A stretch of 64,000 nt of DNA from Microbacterium saperdae (GTDB lineage Bacteria; Actinomycetota; Actinomycetes; Actinomycetales; Microbacteriaceae). The notes beneath the pieces were generated by a model. It was not told the origin of the DNA, searched no databases, and saw nothing but the letters and a program-made list of their open reading frames with translations. Position numbers and translations under genes: made by a program. The stretch spans positions 2,108,001-2,172,000 of the forward strand of contig NZ_VFOX01000001.1 in assembly GCF_006716345.1 (NCBI RefSeq). The letters are read 5' to 3'. Below, piece by piece: positions 1-10,644 of the stretch. Numbering within the stretch: position 1 is the stretch's first letter; each line of letters begins with the position of its first letter.

Positions 1-762
1 CACGACCGGCGCGCCGGTGGACTCGGCGAGCTCGAGCAGCTCGGCGGAGGCGCGACCGCGGATCACTCCGCCGCCCACGTAGAGCACCGGCTTCTTGGCC
101 GAGGCGAGCAGAGCGGCTGCTGCCTGGATCTGCTTGCCGTGCGCCTTCGTGACGGGACGGTAGCCGGGCAGGTCGATCTTCGGCGGCCAGACGAACGGCG
201 CGGTGGCCTGCTGCGCGTCCTTCGTGATGTCCACGAGCACGGGGCCGGGACGACCGGTCGACGCGATCTCGTAGGCGGCGGCGATCGCACCGGGGATCTC
301 GGCCGCGTCCTTCACGAGGAAGGAGTGCTTGGTGACCGGCATCGTGATGCCGACGATGTCGGCCTCCTGGAAGGCGTCCGTTCCCATGAGGGTCGAGAAC
401 ACCTGGCCGGTGATCGCGAGGAGCGGCACCGAGTCCATGTAGGCGTCGGCAATCGCCGTGACGAGGTTGGTCGCGCCGGGTCCGGAGGTCGCGATGCACA
501 CGCCGACCTTGCCGGACGCGGAGGCGTAGCCCTCGGCGGCGTGGCCAGCGCCCTGCTCGTGGCGGACGAGGATGTGACGCAGATCCTCGGCGTCCATCAG
601 CGGGTCGTAGACGGGAAGGATCGCCCCACCGGGCAGGCCGAACACATCGGTCACCCCGAGCAGCTCGAGGGAGCGGACGACGGCTTCGGCACCGGTGATC
701 TCCGGCGCGGCGGACTGGCGGGCGGGTGGTCTCGGCACGGCCGAGACGGAATCAGCAGTCAT
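1..762 (-). CDS. ilvB: Acetolactate synthase large subunit (C-terminus cut by window edge)
   Basis: First 254 residues of the ThDP-dependent enzyme that condenses two pyruvates, or pyruvate and 2-oxobutyrate, in branched-chain amino-acid synthesis. The translation starts [10 protein letters not shown] and carries [14 protein letters not shown], then [15 protein letters not shown] with the probable cofactor-activating Glu69, then the [16 protein letters not shown] motif. All are diagnostic for the family. The ATG at 762 follows an AAGGAAC ribosome binding site. The gene runs off the left end of the window, so the FAD and C-terminal ThDP domains are not visible. ilvD lies 68 bp upstream on the same strand, so the two may be co-expressed. 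Confidence 0.95.
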   Translation of the reverse strand, partial: MTADSVSAVPRPPARQSAAPEITGAEAVVRSLELLGVTDVFGLPGGAILPVYDPLMDAEDLRHILVRHEQGAGHAAEGYASASGKVGVCIATSGPGATNLVTAIADAYMDSVPLLAITGQVFSTLMGTDAFQEADIVGITMPVTKHSFLVKDAAEIPGAIAAAYEIASTGRPGPVLVDITKDAQQATAPFVWPPKIDLPGYRPVTKAHGKQIQAAAALLASAKKPVLYVGGGVIRGRASAELLELAESTGAPVV

Positions 763-830
763 GATGTTCCTTCATGGTGGTCTGTGGAGCCGAAGTCATC
801 CGGCGGGTGAACCTGAACGAAGTCGAAGGA

Positions 831-2549
831 TCAGCCGGTGGTCGCGCCCTCTGCGGCAGACCGCACGAGACGCGAGTACTTGGCAAGGACGCCACGGGTA
901 TAGCGCGGGGGAAGCGGCTCCCAGCCAGAGCGGCGGGAGGCGAGCTCCGCCTCGTCGACGAGTAGGTCGAGAGAGCGAGCTGCGATATCGACCCGTATCA
1001 GATCACCATCGCGCACGAAGGCGATGGGACCTGCGTCCACCGCTTCGGGTGCTATGTGGCCGATGCACAGGCCGGTTGTGCCGCCTGAGAATCGTCCGTC
1101 CGTCAAGAGTAGTACATCTTTTCCGAGTCCCGCGCCCTTGATGGCCGCGGTGATGGCGAGCATCTCGCGCATGCCCGGCCCGCCCTTGGGTCCTTCGTAG
1201 CGGATCACGACGACGTCTCCGGCCTTGACCTCGCCCGCGGCGAGGGCATCCATCGCGCCGCGCTCGCGCTCGAACACACGGGCGGGACCTTCGAAGACGT
1301 CGGCGTCGAAGCCTGCCGACTTCACGACAGCGCCCTCCGGGGCGAACGAGCCATGCAGGATCGTGATGCCACCGGAGGCGTGGATCGGGTTGTCGAACGA
1401 GTGGATGACGTCGCCGTCGACCGGGTCGGGGTTCAGATCGCGGAGGTTCTCGGCGACCGTCTTGCCCGTCACCGTGAGCGCGTCGCCGTGCAGCAGTCCC
1501 TCGTCGAGCATCGCCTTCATGATCACCGGGATGCCGCCGTGCCGGTCGACGTCGTTCATGACGTACTTGCCGAAAGGCTTCATGTCGGCCACGTGCGGCG
1601 TCTTGCTGCCGATGCGGTTGAAGTCATGCAGGCTGAGCTCGATCTCGGCCTCGCGGGCGATCGCGAGCAGGTGCAGCACGACGTTGGTCGAGCCGCCGAG
1701 CGCCATCGCGAGGGCGATCGCGTTCTCGAAGGACTCCTTCGTCAGGATGTCCTTGGTGGTGATCCCCTGACGGAGCAGGTTCACCACGGCCTCGCCGGAC
1801 CGGTGCGCGAAGTAGTCGCGGCGACGGTCCGCCGAAGGCGGGGCGGCGGAGCCGGGCAGGCTCAGGCCCAGTGCTTCGGCGACAGACGCCATCGTGTTCG
1901 CGGTGTACATCCCGCCGCACGCGCCCTCGCCGGGGGCGAAGGCGCACTCGATGCGCTTGAGGTCCTCTTCCGTCATCCGACCAGCGCGGCAGGCGCCGAC
2001 GCCTTCGAACGAGTCGATGATCGTGATGTCCTTCTCGGTGCCGTCCGAGAGCTTCACCCAACCGGGTGCGATGGATCCGGCATACAGGAACACGCTGGAG
2101 AGTCCCAGCCGTGCACTGGCCATGAGCATGCCGGGGATCGACTTGTCGCAGCCGGCGAGGAGCACGGAGCCGTCCAGCCGCTCCGCCATGATCACGGTCT
2201 CGACGGAGTCCGCGATCACCTCACGCGACACCAGGGAGAAATGCATCCCCTCGTGACCCATGGAGATGCCGTCCGAGACGGAGATCGTGCCGAACTGCAG
2301 CGGGTATCCCCCACCGGAGTGCACACCCTCCTTCGCGCCCTGAGCGAGACGATCCAGACTCAGGTTGCACGGGGTGATCTCGTTCCAGCTCGAGGCGATG
2401 CCGATCTGGGGCTTCTCCCAGTCCGCGTCTCCCATGCCGACGGCACGGAGCATGCCGCGGGAGGTGGTCGCCTCGATGCCGTCCGTGACGACGCGGCTAC
2501 GGGGCTTGATGTCGATGGGCGCGTGGGGGGCCGACTCGTTCGAGGACAT
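831..2549 (-). CDS. ilvD: Dihydroxy-acid dehydratase
   Basis: 572 aa, the usual length for the IlvD/Edd family. It dehydrates 2,3-dihydroxy-3-methylbutanoate/pentanoate to the 2-oxo acids in valine and isoleucine synthesis. Cys61 ([10 protein letters not shown]), Cys134 ([11 protein letters not shown]) and Cys211 ([15 protein letters not shown]) are the three cysteines expected for a [2Fe-2S] type enzyme. The ATG at 2549 sits six bases after TAGACT (2556-2561) with no Shine-Dalgarno sequence, so the mRNA is probably leaderless. ilvB follows downstream on the same strand. Confidence 0.96.
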   Translation of the reverse strand: MSSNESAPHAPIDIKPRSRVVTDGIEATTSRGMLRAVGMGDADWEKPQIGIASSWNEITPCNLSLDRLAQGAKEGVHSGGGYPLQFGTISVSDGISMGHEGMHFSLVSREVIADSVETVIMAERLDGSVLLAGCDKSIPGMLMASARLGLSSVFLYAGSIAPGWVKLSDGTEKDITIIDSFEGVGACRAGRMTEEDLKRIECAFAPGEGACGGMYTANTMASVAEALGLSLPGSAAPPSADRRRDYFAHRSGEAVVNLLRQGITTKDILTKESFENAIALAMALGGSTNVVLHLLAIAREAEIELSLHDFNRIGSKTPHVADMKPFGKYVMNDVDRHGGIPVIMKAMLDEGLLHGDALTVTGKTVAENLRDLNPDPVDGDVIHSFDNPIHASGGITILHGSFAPEGAVVKSAGFDADVFEGPARVFERERGAMDALAAGEVKAGDVVVIRYEGPKGGPGMREMLAITAAIKGAGLGKDVLLLTDGRFSGGTTGLCIGHIAPEAVDAGPIAFVRDGDLIRVDIAARSLDLLVDEAELASRRSGWEPLPPRYTRGVLAKYSRLVRSAAEGATTG

Positions 2550-2558
2550 GCAGGAAGT

Positions 2559-3383
2559 CTATTCCTGCAGCGCGGCTCGCTCGTCCGCCAGCGCCTCCAG
2601 AAGGAGGGCCATCTGTTGTGGGTTCTCCACACGGATCGCCGCTGCGCTCTCGCCGGGTCCGACGCGCACGCCGAGGTCGCCGTCGCCGAGCACGCGCATC
2701 GCATCCTCGTCTGTCACATCGTCCCCTGCGAAGACGATGCCGGTGGCGCCGAGTCGCTCACGCAGAGTCGCCATCGCGGCATCCTTCCCCTCCGTGCGGG
2801 AGGAGAACTCCAGCACACGGTGCCCCGCGCGGCGGCGCCAGTGCGGGAACCGCTCGGCGACGAGCGCGTCGATCTCCGCGAAGACCTGCTTCTCGACCTC
2901 GCGGTCGGCCCGACGTGTGTGCACGCCCATGCCGAACGTCTTCGGTTCGAACTCCGCGCCCTCATACCGTTCGATGATGGGGCGCGCCGCGGCCCAGAGT
3001 TCCTCACGGGCGCCGTCGTCGGTGGGATCCCCGGCCGCATCGGCCTCGCCATCGCCGGGGAACCAGTACTGCGCGCCGTGCGAGCCGGCGAGCACGATCA
3101 GGGAGTCGTCCTCGTGCTCGGTGATCTCTCGGAGGTCATGGAGGCTGCGACCCGAGACATAGGCGACGACCGTGTTCGGAAGCGCCGCGAGCCGTGCCAC
3201 CTGTGCGGCGACCTCGGGAAGAGCGCGCGCGGCCATCGGGTCCGGGACCAGCGGCGATGCCGTGCCGTCGAAGTCGAGGGCGACCACGAGCCGCTCGGTG
3301 GCGGCCACCGCACTCACATCGGCATCGGGCGCTCCGGGGGTCCACACGCGCGTCACAGGGTCTCCATTCTCAGCAGGGTTCAT
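2559..3383 (-). CDS. otsB: Trehalose-6-phosphate phosphatase
   Basis: 274 aa HAD-superfamily phosphatase that converts trehalose 6-phosphate to trehalose, an osmolyte and stress protectant. The HAD nucleophile motif is ALDFDGTASPL with Asp37 and Asp39. The distal GDDVTDEDAM acid motif and the RTEGKDAAM lysine segment are also present, as in OtsB. The gene lies directly downstream of otsA on the same strand (51 bp gap), the normal pairing for the two-step pathway. The start is not supported by a close ribosome binding site, so it could lie slightly further downstream. Confidence 0.93.
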   Translation of the reverse strand: MNPAENGDPVTRVWTPGAPDADVSAVAATERLVVALDFDGTASPLVPDPMAARALPEVAAQVARLAALPNTVVAYVSGRSLHDLREITEHEDDSLIVLAGSHGAQYWFPGDGEADAAGDPTDDGAREELWAAARPIIERYEGAEFEPKTFGMGVHTRRADREVEKQVFAEIDALVAERFPHWRRRAGHRVLEFSSRTEGKDAAMATLRERLGATGIVFAGDDVTDEDAMRVLGDGDLGVRVGPGESAAAIRVENPQQMALLLEALADERAALQE

Positions 3384-3434
3384 CAGTAGCAGGGGGTGTT
3401 CTCCAGTATGGCCGCCCGCGCCGCGGCGACGTGT

Positions 3435-4844
3435 TCAGCGCGGGTGGACCTCGGCCAGCGCCTTCAGGAACGACGACGACCAGGCATCCACGTCGTTGTC
3501 GAGCACCCGGCGACGCAGCGAGCGCATCCGCCGCGACTGCTCGGAGGGCGACATCTCGACGGCCGTCATGATCGCGTCCTTCACTCCCTCGATGTCGTGA
3601 GGGTTCACGCGCACCGCCTGGCGCAGTTCGTCCGCCGCTCCGGTGAACTCGCTCAGCACCAGCACGCCGCGGTTGTCCGCCCGCGTCGCGACGTATTCCT
3701 TGGCGACCAGGTTCATACCGTCACGGAGGGCCGTGACGAGCATCACGTCGGCGGCCAGGTACAGCGCCACCATCTCCTCCCGCGGGTACCCCTGGTGCAG
3801 GTAGCGGATCGCGGTGTGCCCCATCGTGTCGGTGTCGCCGTTGATGCGGCTCACCGCGAGTTCGATCTCGTCGCGCAGGTGCACGTAGGCGTCCACGCGC
3901 TCCCGGCTCGGGCTGGCCACCTGCACGAGCGTGACGTCCTCGACCTTGAGCCGCCCCTCGGCGAGGAGCTCTCCATACGCCTTGATGCGGTGGCGGATGC
4001 CCTTCGTGTAGTCCAGGCGGTCGACGCCGAGCAGGATGCGTGCGGGGTTGCCCAGACTCGCGCGGATCTCAGCGGCCCGCGCCTTGACGTCCTCTCGCTG
4101 GGCGAGCTCGATGTACGGAGCCGTGTCGATCGAGATCGGGAAGGCGCGGGCGACGGCAGTGCGGGTGCTGCCATCGGCTTCGAGGACTGTGACGTGCGCG
4201 CCCTTCACCTCGTACCGCAACCGACGCCGCACTGCGGTGAGGAAGTAGGTCGCGTCCTGCGCGCGCTGGAACCCGATCACGTCGGCGCCGAGCAGACCGC
4301 GCAGCACCTGGTCGCGCCAGGGCAGCTGCGCGTACAGGCCGTGCGCGGGGAACGGGATGTGATGGAAGTATCCGATCGTCACGTCGGGACGCAGCTCCCG
4401 CACCATCTGCGGCACGAGCTGCAACTGGTAGTCGTGCACCCACACCGTGCCGTCCTGCGCCACGGCGGCCACCGCGGCCTCCGCGAATCGACGATTCACG
4501 GTCTCATAGGCATCCCACCATTCCCGGTGGTACTGCGGTGGGGCGATCACGTCGTGGTACAGCGGCCAGATGGTGTCGTTCGCGAAGCCCTCGTAGTACT
4601 CGGCGACCTCCGAGGCGCTGAGCGGGACGGGGATGAGGTTGATCCCGCCGTTCTCGAACGGCTCCATCTCGGTGTCGGCCTGCCCCGCCCATCCGACCCA
4701 GGCGCCGTTCACGTTCCGCATCATCGGCTCGAGTGCCGCGACCAGGCCGCCGGGCGACGTCCGCCATCCCACCTCGCCGTCAGGGCCTTCCACTCTGTCG
4801 ACCGGCAGCCGGTTGGCTACGACCACGAAATCTGCAGCGACCAA
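3435..4844 (-). CDS. otsA: Alpha,alpha-trehalose-phosphate synthase
   Basis: 469 aa GT20 glycosyltransferase making trehalose 6-phosphate from a nucleotide-glucose and glucose 6-phosphate. The N-terminus [11 protein letters not shown], the GGLVAALEP loop, [12 protein letters not shown], and the C-terminal [12 protein letters not shown] with [11 protein letters not shown] are typical of OtsA. The start is a TTG at 4844, chosen because GGAG of TGAGGAGT lies five bases upstream and no in-frame ATG is nearby. otsB follows, so both steps of trehalose synthesis are encoded together. Confidence 0.95.
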   Translation of the reverse strand: MVAADFVVVANRLPVDRVEGPDGEVGWRTSPGGLVAALEPMMRNVNGAWVGWAGQADTEMEPFENGGINLIPVPLSASEVAEYYEGFANDTIWPLYHDVIAPPQYHREWWDAYETVNRRFAEAAVAAVAQDGTVWVHDYQLQLVPQMVRELRPDVTIGYFHHIPFPAHGLYAQLPWRDQVLRGLLGADVIGFQRAQDATYFLTAVRRRLRYEVKGAHVTVLEADGSTRTAVARAFPISIDTAPYIELAQREDVKARAAEIRASLGNPARILLGVDRLDYTKGIRHRIKAYGELLAEGRLKVEDVTLVQVASPSRERVDAYVHLRDEIELAVSRINGDTDTMGHTAIRYLHQGYPREEMVALYLAADVMLVTALRDGMNLVAKEYVATRADNRGVLVLSEFTGAADELRQAVRVNPHDIEGVKDAIMTAVEMSPSEQSRRMRSLRRRVLDNDVDAWSSSFLKALAEVHPR

Positions 4845-4910
4845 GATGACTCCTCACGCCAGCGGTAGCTCTCAGGCTATCGAGGTTGTCGGCCGCCCGG
4901 CGCCCGACGC

Positions 4911-6158
4911 TCAGGCCGCGACGGTGCGCCGACGCCGACGGGAGCTGCTGAGCACCCAGTTCAACAGCCCGGCACCGAAGGCCACGGCTGCCGCGAACAT
5001 CGGCAGCACGAGGGCGGCGGAGGTACCGACGCTCTCGGCGATCTCCCCCGCCACGGCGGCGCCGATCGACTGGCCGACGACGATTCCGGAACCCAGCATC
5101 GTCATGACAGTGGCGGAACGGCCGAGAGGACTGAGCGCCGCGCCGAAGCTGTACTGGGTGACCAGCGTCGGTCCGATGCCGATCCCCATGATCGCGAGGG
5201 CGAGCATCATCATCGCGGGCGAGTCGACCAGACCGAGCAGCAGCGAACCGGCCAGCAGGATGCCCGAGAAGACCAGCCAGCGCGCGCGCAGCGAGAACGC
5301 CGGCGGCAGCCAGGCGACTCCCAGAGCGAGGATGGCGGATCCGACACCCATGACCCCGTACAGCAGACCTGCCTGCTCCGCCGCGTCACGATCGGCCATG
5401 AAAGAAGTCAGCGACGTGAGCATGGTGCCGAAGAAGATGCCGACGCCGAGGATGCCGAGGATCACGACGAGGAGCTGCGGTCGGAACAGCTCCGACACCG
5501 GCGACAGCGCCTTGCCGTCTTCACCGCGCTCGCGCGAGACGTGGCGGGCGCTGGGGTGCAGGGCGAACGCCCCGACGAACACCACGGTCAGGACGGCGGC
5601 ACCGACCAGCGGCGCCCACGGAGCGATGGCCGATGCCAGGATGCCGACGATGAAGGGCCCGAACACGAACACGGTCTCATCTGCGGCGGACTCGTAGGCC
5701 ATGGTGCCCGAGACCGTGCGCGGCTGACGGCTGTCCTCCACACGCTCGCGGATGAGTGTCACCAGGCGAGAGCGCGACAGCGGCGACACCTGCGGAGCGG
5801 TCGCCCCGATGCCGATCGCCGCGATGAGCACGAGGGCATCCGCCGACTCGCCGTAGACGACGACGGTGAAGAGGAACAGCATCGTGCCGTTGGCCAGGGC
5901 GACGATGAGCAGCACCACGCGCTGCCCGAAGCGGTCGGCCGCAGCGCCGAGCAGTGGTCCGAAACAGGCCGTTCCGAGACCGACCGCCGCGGAGGTCAGT
6001 CCCCCGAGCGACAACGAGCCGCGCGCGGAGACGACGACGGTGAGGACACCGACGACCATCATGGCGAACGGCAACCGCGCGATGAAGGCGATCAGGAAGT
6101 AGGGGAAGCCGGCGATCCGGAAGAGGGTCGGCTCGGCGGAGGTGTGCGTCTGGGTCAT
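4911..6158 (-). CDS. MFS transporter
   Basis: 415 aa integral membrane protein with about 12 predicted hydrophobic helices and a basic C-terminus (SSSRRRRRTVAA), consistent with the major facilitator superfamily. The ATG at 6158 (MTQTHTSAEP) was preferred over an upstream ATG that would add 25 low-complexity residues before the first helix. The substrate cannot be inferred. A drug/metabolite efflux role is common for this type but unproven here. It is transcribed away from the aminotransferase gene at 6378, and the two share a 219 bp divergent upstream region. Confidence 0.8.
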   Translation of the reverse strand: MTQTHTSAEPTLFRIAGFPYFLIAFIARLPFAMMVVGVLTVVVSARGSLSLGGLTSAAVGLGTACFGPLLGAAADRFGQRVVLLIVALANGTMLFLFTVVVYGESADALVLIAAIGIGATAPQVSPLSRSRLVTLIRERVEDSRQPRTVSGTMAYESAADETVFVFGPFIVGILASAIAPWAPLVGAAVLTVVFVGAFALHPSARHVSRERGEDGKALSPVSELFRPQLLVVILGILGVGIFFGTMLTSLTSFMADRDAAEQAGLLYGVMGVGSAILALGVAWLPPAFSLRARWLVFSGILLAGSLLLGLVDSPAMMMLALAIMGIGIGPTLVTQYSFGAALSPLGRSATVMTMLGSGIVVGQSIGAAVAGEIAESVGTSAALVLPMFAAAVAFGAGLLNWVLSSSRRRRRTVAA

Positions 6159-6377
6159 GGCTCTCGCGCGCCCGAAGACGCGAAGTCGGGTGCCGCCGCT
6201 GTCCGTCGAAAAGCCGACGGCCGGTAGATACACGGTGTGCGGCCGCGGACCTGCCGCGACTCCCCCATGGTAGCGGGTACCGGGCGCGCACGGCTGGGAA
6301 TCGTGCGAAACACGTGCACGGGCCGACCTCCGGCACCACTATCGTTGTCGGCACCCGCCCGCTCCCGAGGAGGATCC

Positions 6378-7586
6378 GTGACGTCTGTTTCCGTGCGTTC
6401 CGATGAGCTCGCCCGTGCCCTTCCCGGCCGCTCGCAGCGAGCAGGTGCGGCGAAGACCTCACCGGTGCGCGACCTGCTCGCACTGACGGAGCGCCCAGAG
6501 GTGATCTCGTTCGCCGGCGGCCTCCCCGCGCCCGAGCTGTTCGACCTCGACGGCATCCGATCCTCGTACGACGAGGTGCTCCGTACGCGGAGCGTGCTGC
6601 AGTACTCGACCTCCGAGGGCAACCGGGCGCTGCGCGAGGAGGTGGCCAGACGCTACTCCGCGGACGGTTTGCCGACGAGCGCGGCCGACCTGATCATCAC
6701 GACGGGCTCTCAGCAGGGGCTGGGGCTGCTGGCGACGTGCCTGCTTGATCCGGGCGACACCATCCTGGTCGAGGAGCCCTGCTATCTCGCAGCCCTGCAG
6801 ACCTTCGCTCTGGCGGGTGCACGCGTGATCGGCGTCCCCTACGCCGGTGAGGAACTCGATCTGGAGGCACTCGAGCGGCTGGCCGCGGAGCACGCCCCGA
6901 AGTTCTTCTACACGGTCCCCACGTTCCAGAACCCGACGGGACGAAGCCACGGTGTGGACGCCCGAGCCCGGATCGCGGCGTCCGCCCGCCGCCACGGCTT
7001 CCGCATCATCGAGGACGAGCCGTATCGGCAGCTCCGCTACTCCGGTGAGCCGCTCCCGTCTCTCGCCTCATTCGCGCCCGAGCACGTGCTGAGTCTCGGC
7101 AGCTTCTCCAAGGTCATCGCACCGGGTCTGCGCATCGGATGGATCCGTACGACGAAGGATCTGCACCCCACGGTCCTCATCGCCAAGCAGGCCGCCGATT
7201 TGCACACGTCGACGATCGACCAGGCGGCTGCTGCCCACTATCTGCTCTCCGGGCGAGGCGAGCCGGCGCTGGAAGTCATCCGCCGCGCATACGGGGAACG
7301 CCGCGACGCGATGCTCGCTGCCCTGCCCGCAGCGATGCCGTCTGGCACCACTTGGAACAGCCCTGACGGCGGGATGTTCGTCTGGGTCCGACTTCCCGAA
7401 GGCCGGAACGCTGCCGCTGCTCTGCCCGACGCCCTGGCGCGCGACGTCGCGTTCGTCCCCGGCGCGCCGTTCTTCGCGGGCCCTGCCGACGAGCGCACTC
7501 TGCGACTCTCCTTCACCACCTACGAGCCCGACACCATCCGCACGGGCTTGTCAAGGCTCGGTGCGGCCTGGGGCGGGGCCGGGTAG
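6378..7586 (+). CDS. PLP-dependent aminotransferase, class I/II (2-aminoadipate aminotransferase-like)
   Basis: 402 aa fold-type I aminotransferase. It resembles the stand-alone domain related to LysN/MocR proteins: VISFAGGLPAPELF at the N-terminus, ITTGSQQGLGLL for the phosphate-binding loop, FFYTVPTFQNPTGR, and SLGSFSKVIAPGLRIGWI with the PLP lysine. No N-terminal GntR helix-turn-helix is present, so it is an enzyme rather than a MocR regulator. The GTG at 6378 is selected because CGAGGAGG lies five bases upstream. The exact amino donor is unknown; aromatic, branched-chain or 2-aminoadipate donors are possible. Confidence 0.85.
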   Translation: MTSVSVRSDELARALPGRSQRAGAAKTSPVRDLLALTERPEVISFAGGLPAPELFDLDGIRSSYDEVLRTRSVLQYSTSEGNRALREEVARRYSADGLPTSAADLIITTGSQQGLGLLATCLLDPGDTILVEEPCYLAALQTFALAGARVIGVPYAGEELDLEALERLAAEHAPKFFYTVPTFQNPTGRSHGVDARARIAASARRHGFRIIEDEPYRQLRYSGEPLPSLASFAPEHVLSLGSFSKVIAPGLRIGWIRTTKDLHPTVLIAKQAADLHTSTIDQAAAAHYLLSGRGEPALEVIRRAYGERRDAMLAALPAAMPSGTTWNSPDGGMFVWVRLPEGRNAAAALPDALARDVAFVPGAPFFAGPADERTLRLSFTTYEPDTIRTGLSRLGAAWGGAG

Positions 7587-7595
7587 CGTGAAGGC

Positions 7596-7874
7596 ATGAA
7601 CTACCTTTTCGGCACGGGACTCATCGGCGCGATCACCGCGGGCGCCTCGCTGCTGCGCGGCTCCCGCGACACCCCCATCACGTGGCGCGCCGTGCTCGCC
7701 TGGGTGAGCTGGGGCATCACGCTCGCCCTCGCCATCGGCAGTGTCATCGACACCTACCGCTCACGGCAGGGCCGACCGGTCGCCGACGACTCCCCCCTCA
7801 CCTCCAAGAAGGCGAAGAAGAGCGCGAAGACCATGAAGAAGGCGGCGAAGCAGCTCGGGAACAGCGCGAACTGA
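7596..7874 (+). CDS. Small membrane protein with lysine-rich tail
   Basis: 92 aa protein of unknown function. Residues about 1-20 and 30-50 are hydrophobic (FGTGLIGAITAGASLL; AVLAWVSWGITLALAIGSVI), followed by a cytosolic-type tail rich in Lys/Ala (KKAKKSAKTMKKAAKQ). It starts nine bases after the aminotransferase stop. TAGCGT ends six bases before the ATG, so it has its own leaderless-type promoter. No family could be assigned by eye. Confidence 0.7.
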   Translation: MNYLFGTGLIGAITAGASLLRGSRDTPITWRAVLAWVSWGITLALAIGSVIDTYRSRQGRPVADDSPLTSKKAKKSAKTMKKAAKQLGNSAN

Positions 7875-7901
7875 GCGACGCACCGGCCGTCGGGGGGCCG
7901 A

Positions 7902-9101
7902 TCAGCGAGTCAGGATGAGCGCCTCGCCCTGGCCGCCGCCACCGCACAGACCGACAGCAGCGGTGCCGCTCCCCCGCCGAGCGAGTTCGTGCGCCAGGTG
8001 CACCACGAGACGATTCCCCGAAGCGCCGATCGGATGACCGATCGCGATGCCGCCTCCGTGGATGTTCACGACGTCGGAGTCCAGCCCGAGCTCGAGCTGG
8101 GAGCGTGCGACCACCGCGCCGAAGGCCTCATTGATCTCGACCAGATCGAGATCCGCGGGACTGATGCCCTGCTTCTCGCACGCCTGCTCGATCGCCCGAG
8201 CCGGCTGCGCCTGCAGGGAGTTGTCCGGTCCGGCAGTCTGTCCGCTCGCTCCTACCGTCACCAGGACCGTCCAGCCCTCGGCATCCGCGCGCGTCCGTGA
8301 GGTCACGACGACCGCTGACGCACCATCGGAGATCGGCGAGGAGTTCCCGGCCGTGATCGAACCGCCCTCGGCGAACGCGGCGCGGAGCCCCGCGAGCGTC
8401 TCGAGCGTGGTCTCCGGCCGCACACCCTCATCCGCGGTCACCGTGATCGGGGCGCCCCGACGCTGGGGCACCTCGACGGGGACGATCTCGGCGTCGAACA
8501 CGCCGGCTTCCCGAGCAGCTGCTGCGCGCTGGTGCGACAGCGCGGCCACCGTGTCCTGAGCGGCGCGGGTGAGCTCGTAGCGGGCGTTGTGCCGTTCGGT
8601 GGATGCTCCCATGCTCTCCTTGTCGTACGCGTCGGTGAGCCCGTCGAACGCCATGTGATCGAGCACCTCGACGCTGCCGTACGCCCATCCTTCGCGCGAG
8701 CCCATGAGCAGGTGCGGCGCGCGCGTCATCGACTCCATGCCTGCGGCGACGACCACCTGCGCGTCGCCGGTGCGGATCATGCGCGCGGCGTCGATGATCG
8801 CCGTGAGCCCGGAGAGGCAGACCTTGTTCACGGAGTGCGCCGGGACATCCCATCCGATGCCGGCGCCGATGGCGGCCTGTCGCGCGGCGTTCTGTCCTGA
8901 CCCCGCGGCGAGCACCTGTCCGACGATCACGGCGTCGACGGCCGAGGGATCCACCGCTCCCTGTGCGAGGGCGCCGCTGATCGCGAAGGATCCGAGCTGC
9001 GGCGCCGTGAACGCCGAGAGCTGGCCTTTCAGGCGGCCCTGCGGGGTGCGTGCGGCGGCGACGATCACGATGTCGTCGGTGGTGAGTCGGTTGTCAGTCA
9101 T
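7902..9101 (-). CDS. Acetyl-CoA C-acyltransferase (thiolase)
   Basis: 399 aa thiolase with the acyl-accepting Cys95 ([11 protein letters not shown]), His356 ([12 protein letters not shown]) and the base Cys386 ([11 protein letters not shown]). It cleaves a 3-oxoacyl-CoA to acetyl-CoA plus a shortened acyl-CoA, or runs the reverse. Its ATG overlaps the end of the CoA-transferase B gene by 8 bp (ATGACTGA), implying translational coupling. In this operon it completes activation and cleavage of a beta-keto acid. Acetoacetate (AtoB-like) and 3-oxoadipate (PcaF-like) are the two main options and cannot be separated by eye. Confidence 0.92.
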   Translation of the reverse strand: MTDNRLTTDDIVIVAAARTPQGRLKGQLSAFTAPQLGSFAISGALAQGAVDPSAVDAVIVGQVLAAGSGQNAARQAAIGAGIGWDVPAHSVNKVCLSGLTAIIDAARMIRTGDAQVVVAAGMESMTRAPHLLMGSREGWAYGSVEVLDHMAFDGLTDAYDKESMGASTERHNARYELTRAAQDTVAALSHQRAAAAREAGVFDAEIVPVEVPQRRGAPITVTADEGVRPETTLETLAGLRAAFAEGGSITAGNSSPISDGASAVVVTSRTRADAEGWTVLVTVGASGQTAGPDNSLQAQPARAIEQACEKQGISPADLDLVEINEAFGAVVARSQLELGLDSDVVNIHGGGIAIGHPIGASGNRLVVHLAHELARRGSGTAAVGLCGGGGQGEALILTR

Positions 9102-9765
9102 TGTCCACTCCTGTCGTTGCGTTCCGGAGCGCGTCCGGGATGATCAGCGGCGGCTGTGTGGCTGCGACGACCTCGTCGATGCTCACCCCCGGCGCGGTCT
9201 CGATCAGCACGAGACCCTTCACGGTCACGTCGATCACCGCGAGATCGGTGATGATGCGGTCCACGACTCCGCGTCCGGTGAGCGGCAGCGAGCACTCGTC
9301 CACGATCTTCGCCGAGCCGTCTCTCGCGACATGCTCCATCAGCACGATCACGGTGCCGGCACCGTGCACGAGGTCCATGGCACCGCCGGGTCCCTTGACC
9401 ATCTTCCCCGGGATCATCCAATTCGCGAGATCACCCGTCGCGGAGACCTGCATGGCACCGAGGATGGCCGCGTCGATCTTGCCGCCGCGGATCATCCCGA
9501 AGCTGGCCGCCGAGTCGAAGTACGCCGCCCCCGGGAGCACCGTGACCGTCTCCTTGCCGGCGTTGATGAGGTCGGGGTCGACGGCATCCTCGTGGGGGTA
9601 CGGGCCGACACCGAGGATGCCGTTCTCGGACTGCAGCACCACCGTCACGTCGGAGGGCACATGGTTGGGAACGAGCGTGGGAAGGCCGATCCCGAGGTTC
9701 ACGTATGCCCCGTCCCGGAGTTCCGCCGCGGCGCGCGCCGCCATCTCGTCGCGTGTGAGCGCCAT
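9094..9765 (-). CDS. 3-oxoacid CoA-transferase, subunit B
   Basis: 223 aa beta subunit of a class I CoA-transferase (SCOT/PcaJ type). The catalytic glutamate is Glu47 in the SENGILG motif, preceded by [12 protein letters not shown]. It moves CoA from an acyl-CoA, usually succinyl-CoA, to a 3-oxo acid. It starts one base after the subunit A stop codon and overlaps the thiolase start by 8 bp, so all three products should be made together. Confidence 0.93.
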   Translation of the reverse strand: MALTRDEMAARAAAELRDGAYVNLGIGLPTLVPNHVPSDVTVVLQSENGILGVGPYPHEDAVDPDLINAGKETVTVLPGAAYFDSAASFGMIRGGKIDAAILGAMQVSATGDLANWMIPGKMVKGPGGAMDLVHGAGTVIVLMEHVARDGSAKIVDECSLPLTGRGVVDRIITDLAVIDVTVKGLVLIETAPGVSIDEVVAATQPPLIIPDALRNATTGVDND

Positions 9766-9766
9766 G

Positions 9767-10546
9767 TCAGGCTCCTTCCGCGGCGACGGTGCGCCGTTCG
9801 ATGCGTTTGGGGATGTCTGTACCGACCTCGACGATCCGGTGCACGTACACGCCGGGCAGGTGCACGCGATCGGGGTCCAGCTCGCCGGGCTCTACGAGCC
9901 GCTCGACCTGGGCGATGCAGATGCGTCCGGCCATGGCCGCCAGTGGGTTGAAGTTGCGGGCGGCCTTGTTGAAGATCAGGTTGCCGTGCCGGTCACCAGC
10001 CAGGGCGTGCACGAGCGAGAAGTCGGTCGTGATCGCCTCCTCCAGCACGAAGTCGCGCGGCGCACCATCGACGTCGAAGGTGCGCACATCCTTGGTCGGC
10101 GAGGCGACGGCGATCGTGCCGTCCGGGTTGTAGCGCCGCGGCAGGCCGCCCTCCGCCACCTGGGTCCCGACACCGGTCTGGGTGTAGAACGCCGCGATGC
10201 CCGATCCGCCGGCTCGGAGCTTCTCGGCGAGCGTCCCCTGAGGGGTGAGCTCGAGCTCGAGCTCTCCGCTGAGGAACTGACGCTCGAACTCCTTGTTCTC
10301 TCCCACGTACGAGGAGGTCATCTTGCGGATCCGGTGAGCTCCGAGCAGCACTCCCAGACCCCAGTCGTCGACGCCGCAGTTGTTGCTGACGACGCTCAGA
10401 TCAAAGGTGCCCTGCGCCAGCAGCGCCTCGATCAAAGCGATCGGGTTACCGGAGAGGCCGAAGCCGCCCACCGCCAGCGATGCGCCGTCCGGGATGTCGG
10501 CGACCGCCTCGGCAGCTGTTGACCATTGCTTGTCGATCACGTGCAC
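9767..10546 (-). CDS. 3-oxoacid CoA-transferase, subunit A
   Basis: 259 aa alpha subunit of the class I CoA-transferase. It has the GGFGLSGNP CoA-binding loop, [14 protein letters not shown], and the [19 protein letters not shown] segment typical of SCOT/PcaI. It is the first gene of a tight three-gene operon (A, B, thiolase). The divergent IclR regulator starts 98 bp away. Likely substrates are acetoacetate or 3-oxoadipate. No other aromatic ring-cleavage genes are in the window, so the pathway assignment is open. Confidence 0.93.
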   Translation of the reverse strand: MHVIDKQWSTAAEAVADIPDGASLAVGGFGLSGNPIALIEALLAQGTFDLSVVSNNCGVDDWGLGVLLGAHRIRKMTSSYVGENKEFERQFLSGELELELTPQGTLAEKLRAGGSGIAAFYTQTGVGTQVAEGGLPRRYNPDGTIAVASPTKDVRTFDVDGAPRDFVLEEAITTDFSLVHALAGDRHGNLIFNKAARNFNPLAAMAGRICIAQVERLVEPGELDPDRVHLPGVYVHRIVEVGTDIPKRIERRTVAAEGA

Positions 10547-10644
10547 TCCTTCGAAACGCGTCCTGCGTCCAGCCTGACGCGCACCGGGCCGCAGCGGAAG
10601 CCGGTTCTTGCGATGTGGGCGCTTCGCGCAGTACCGTCCACAAT

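Noticed and set aside
1353..3389. Antisense frame of 678 aa across ilvD and otsB
   Set aside because: It spans two well-supported genes on the other strand and has no recognisable motif.
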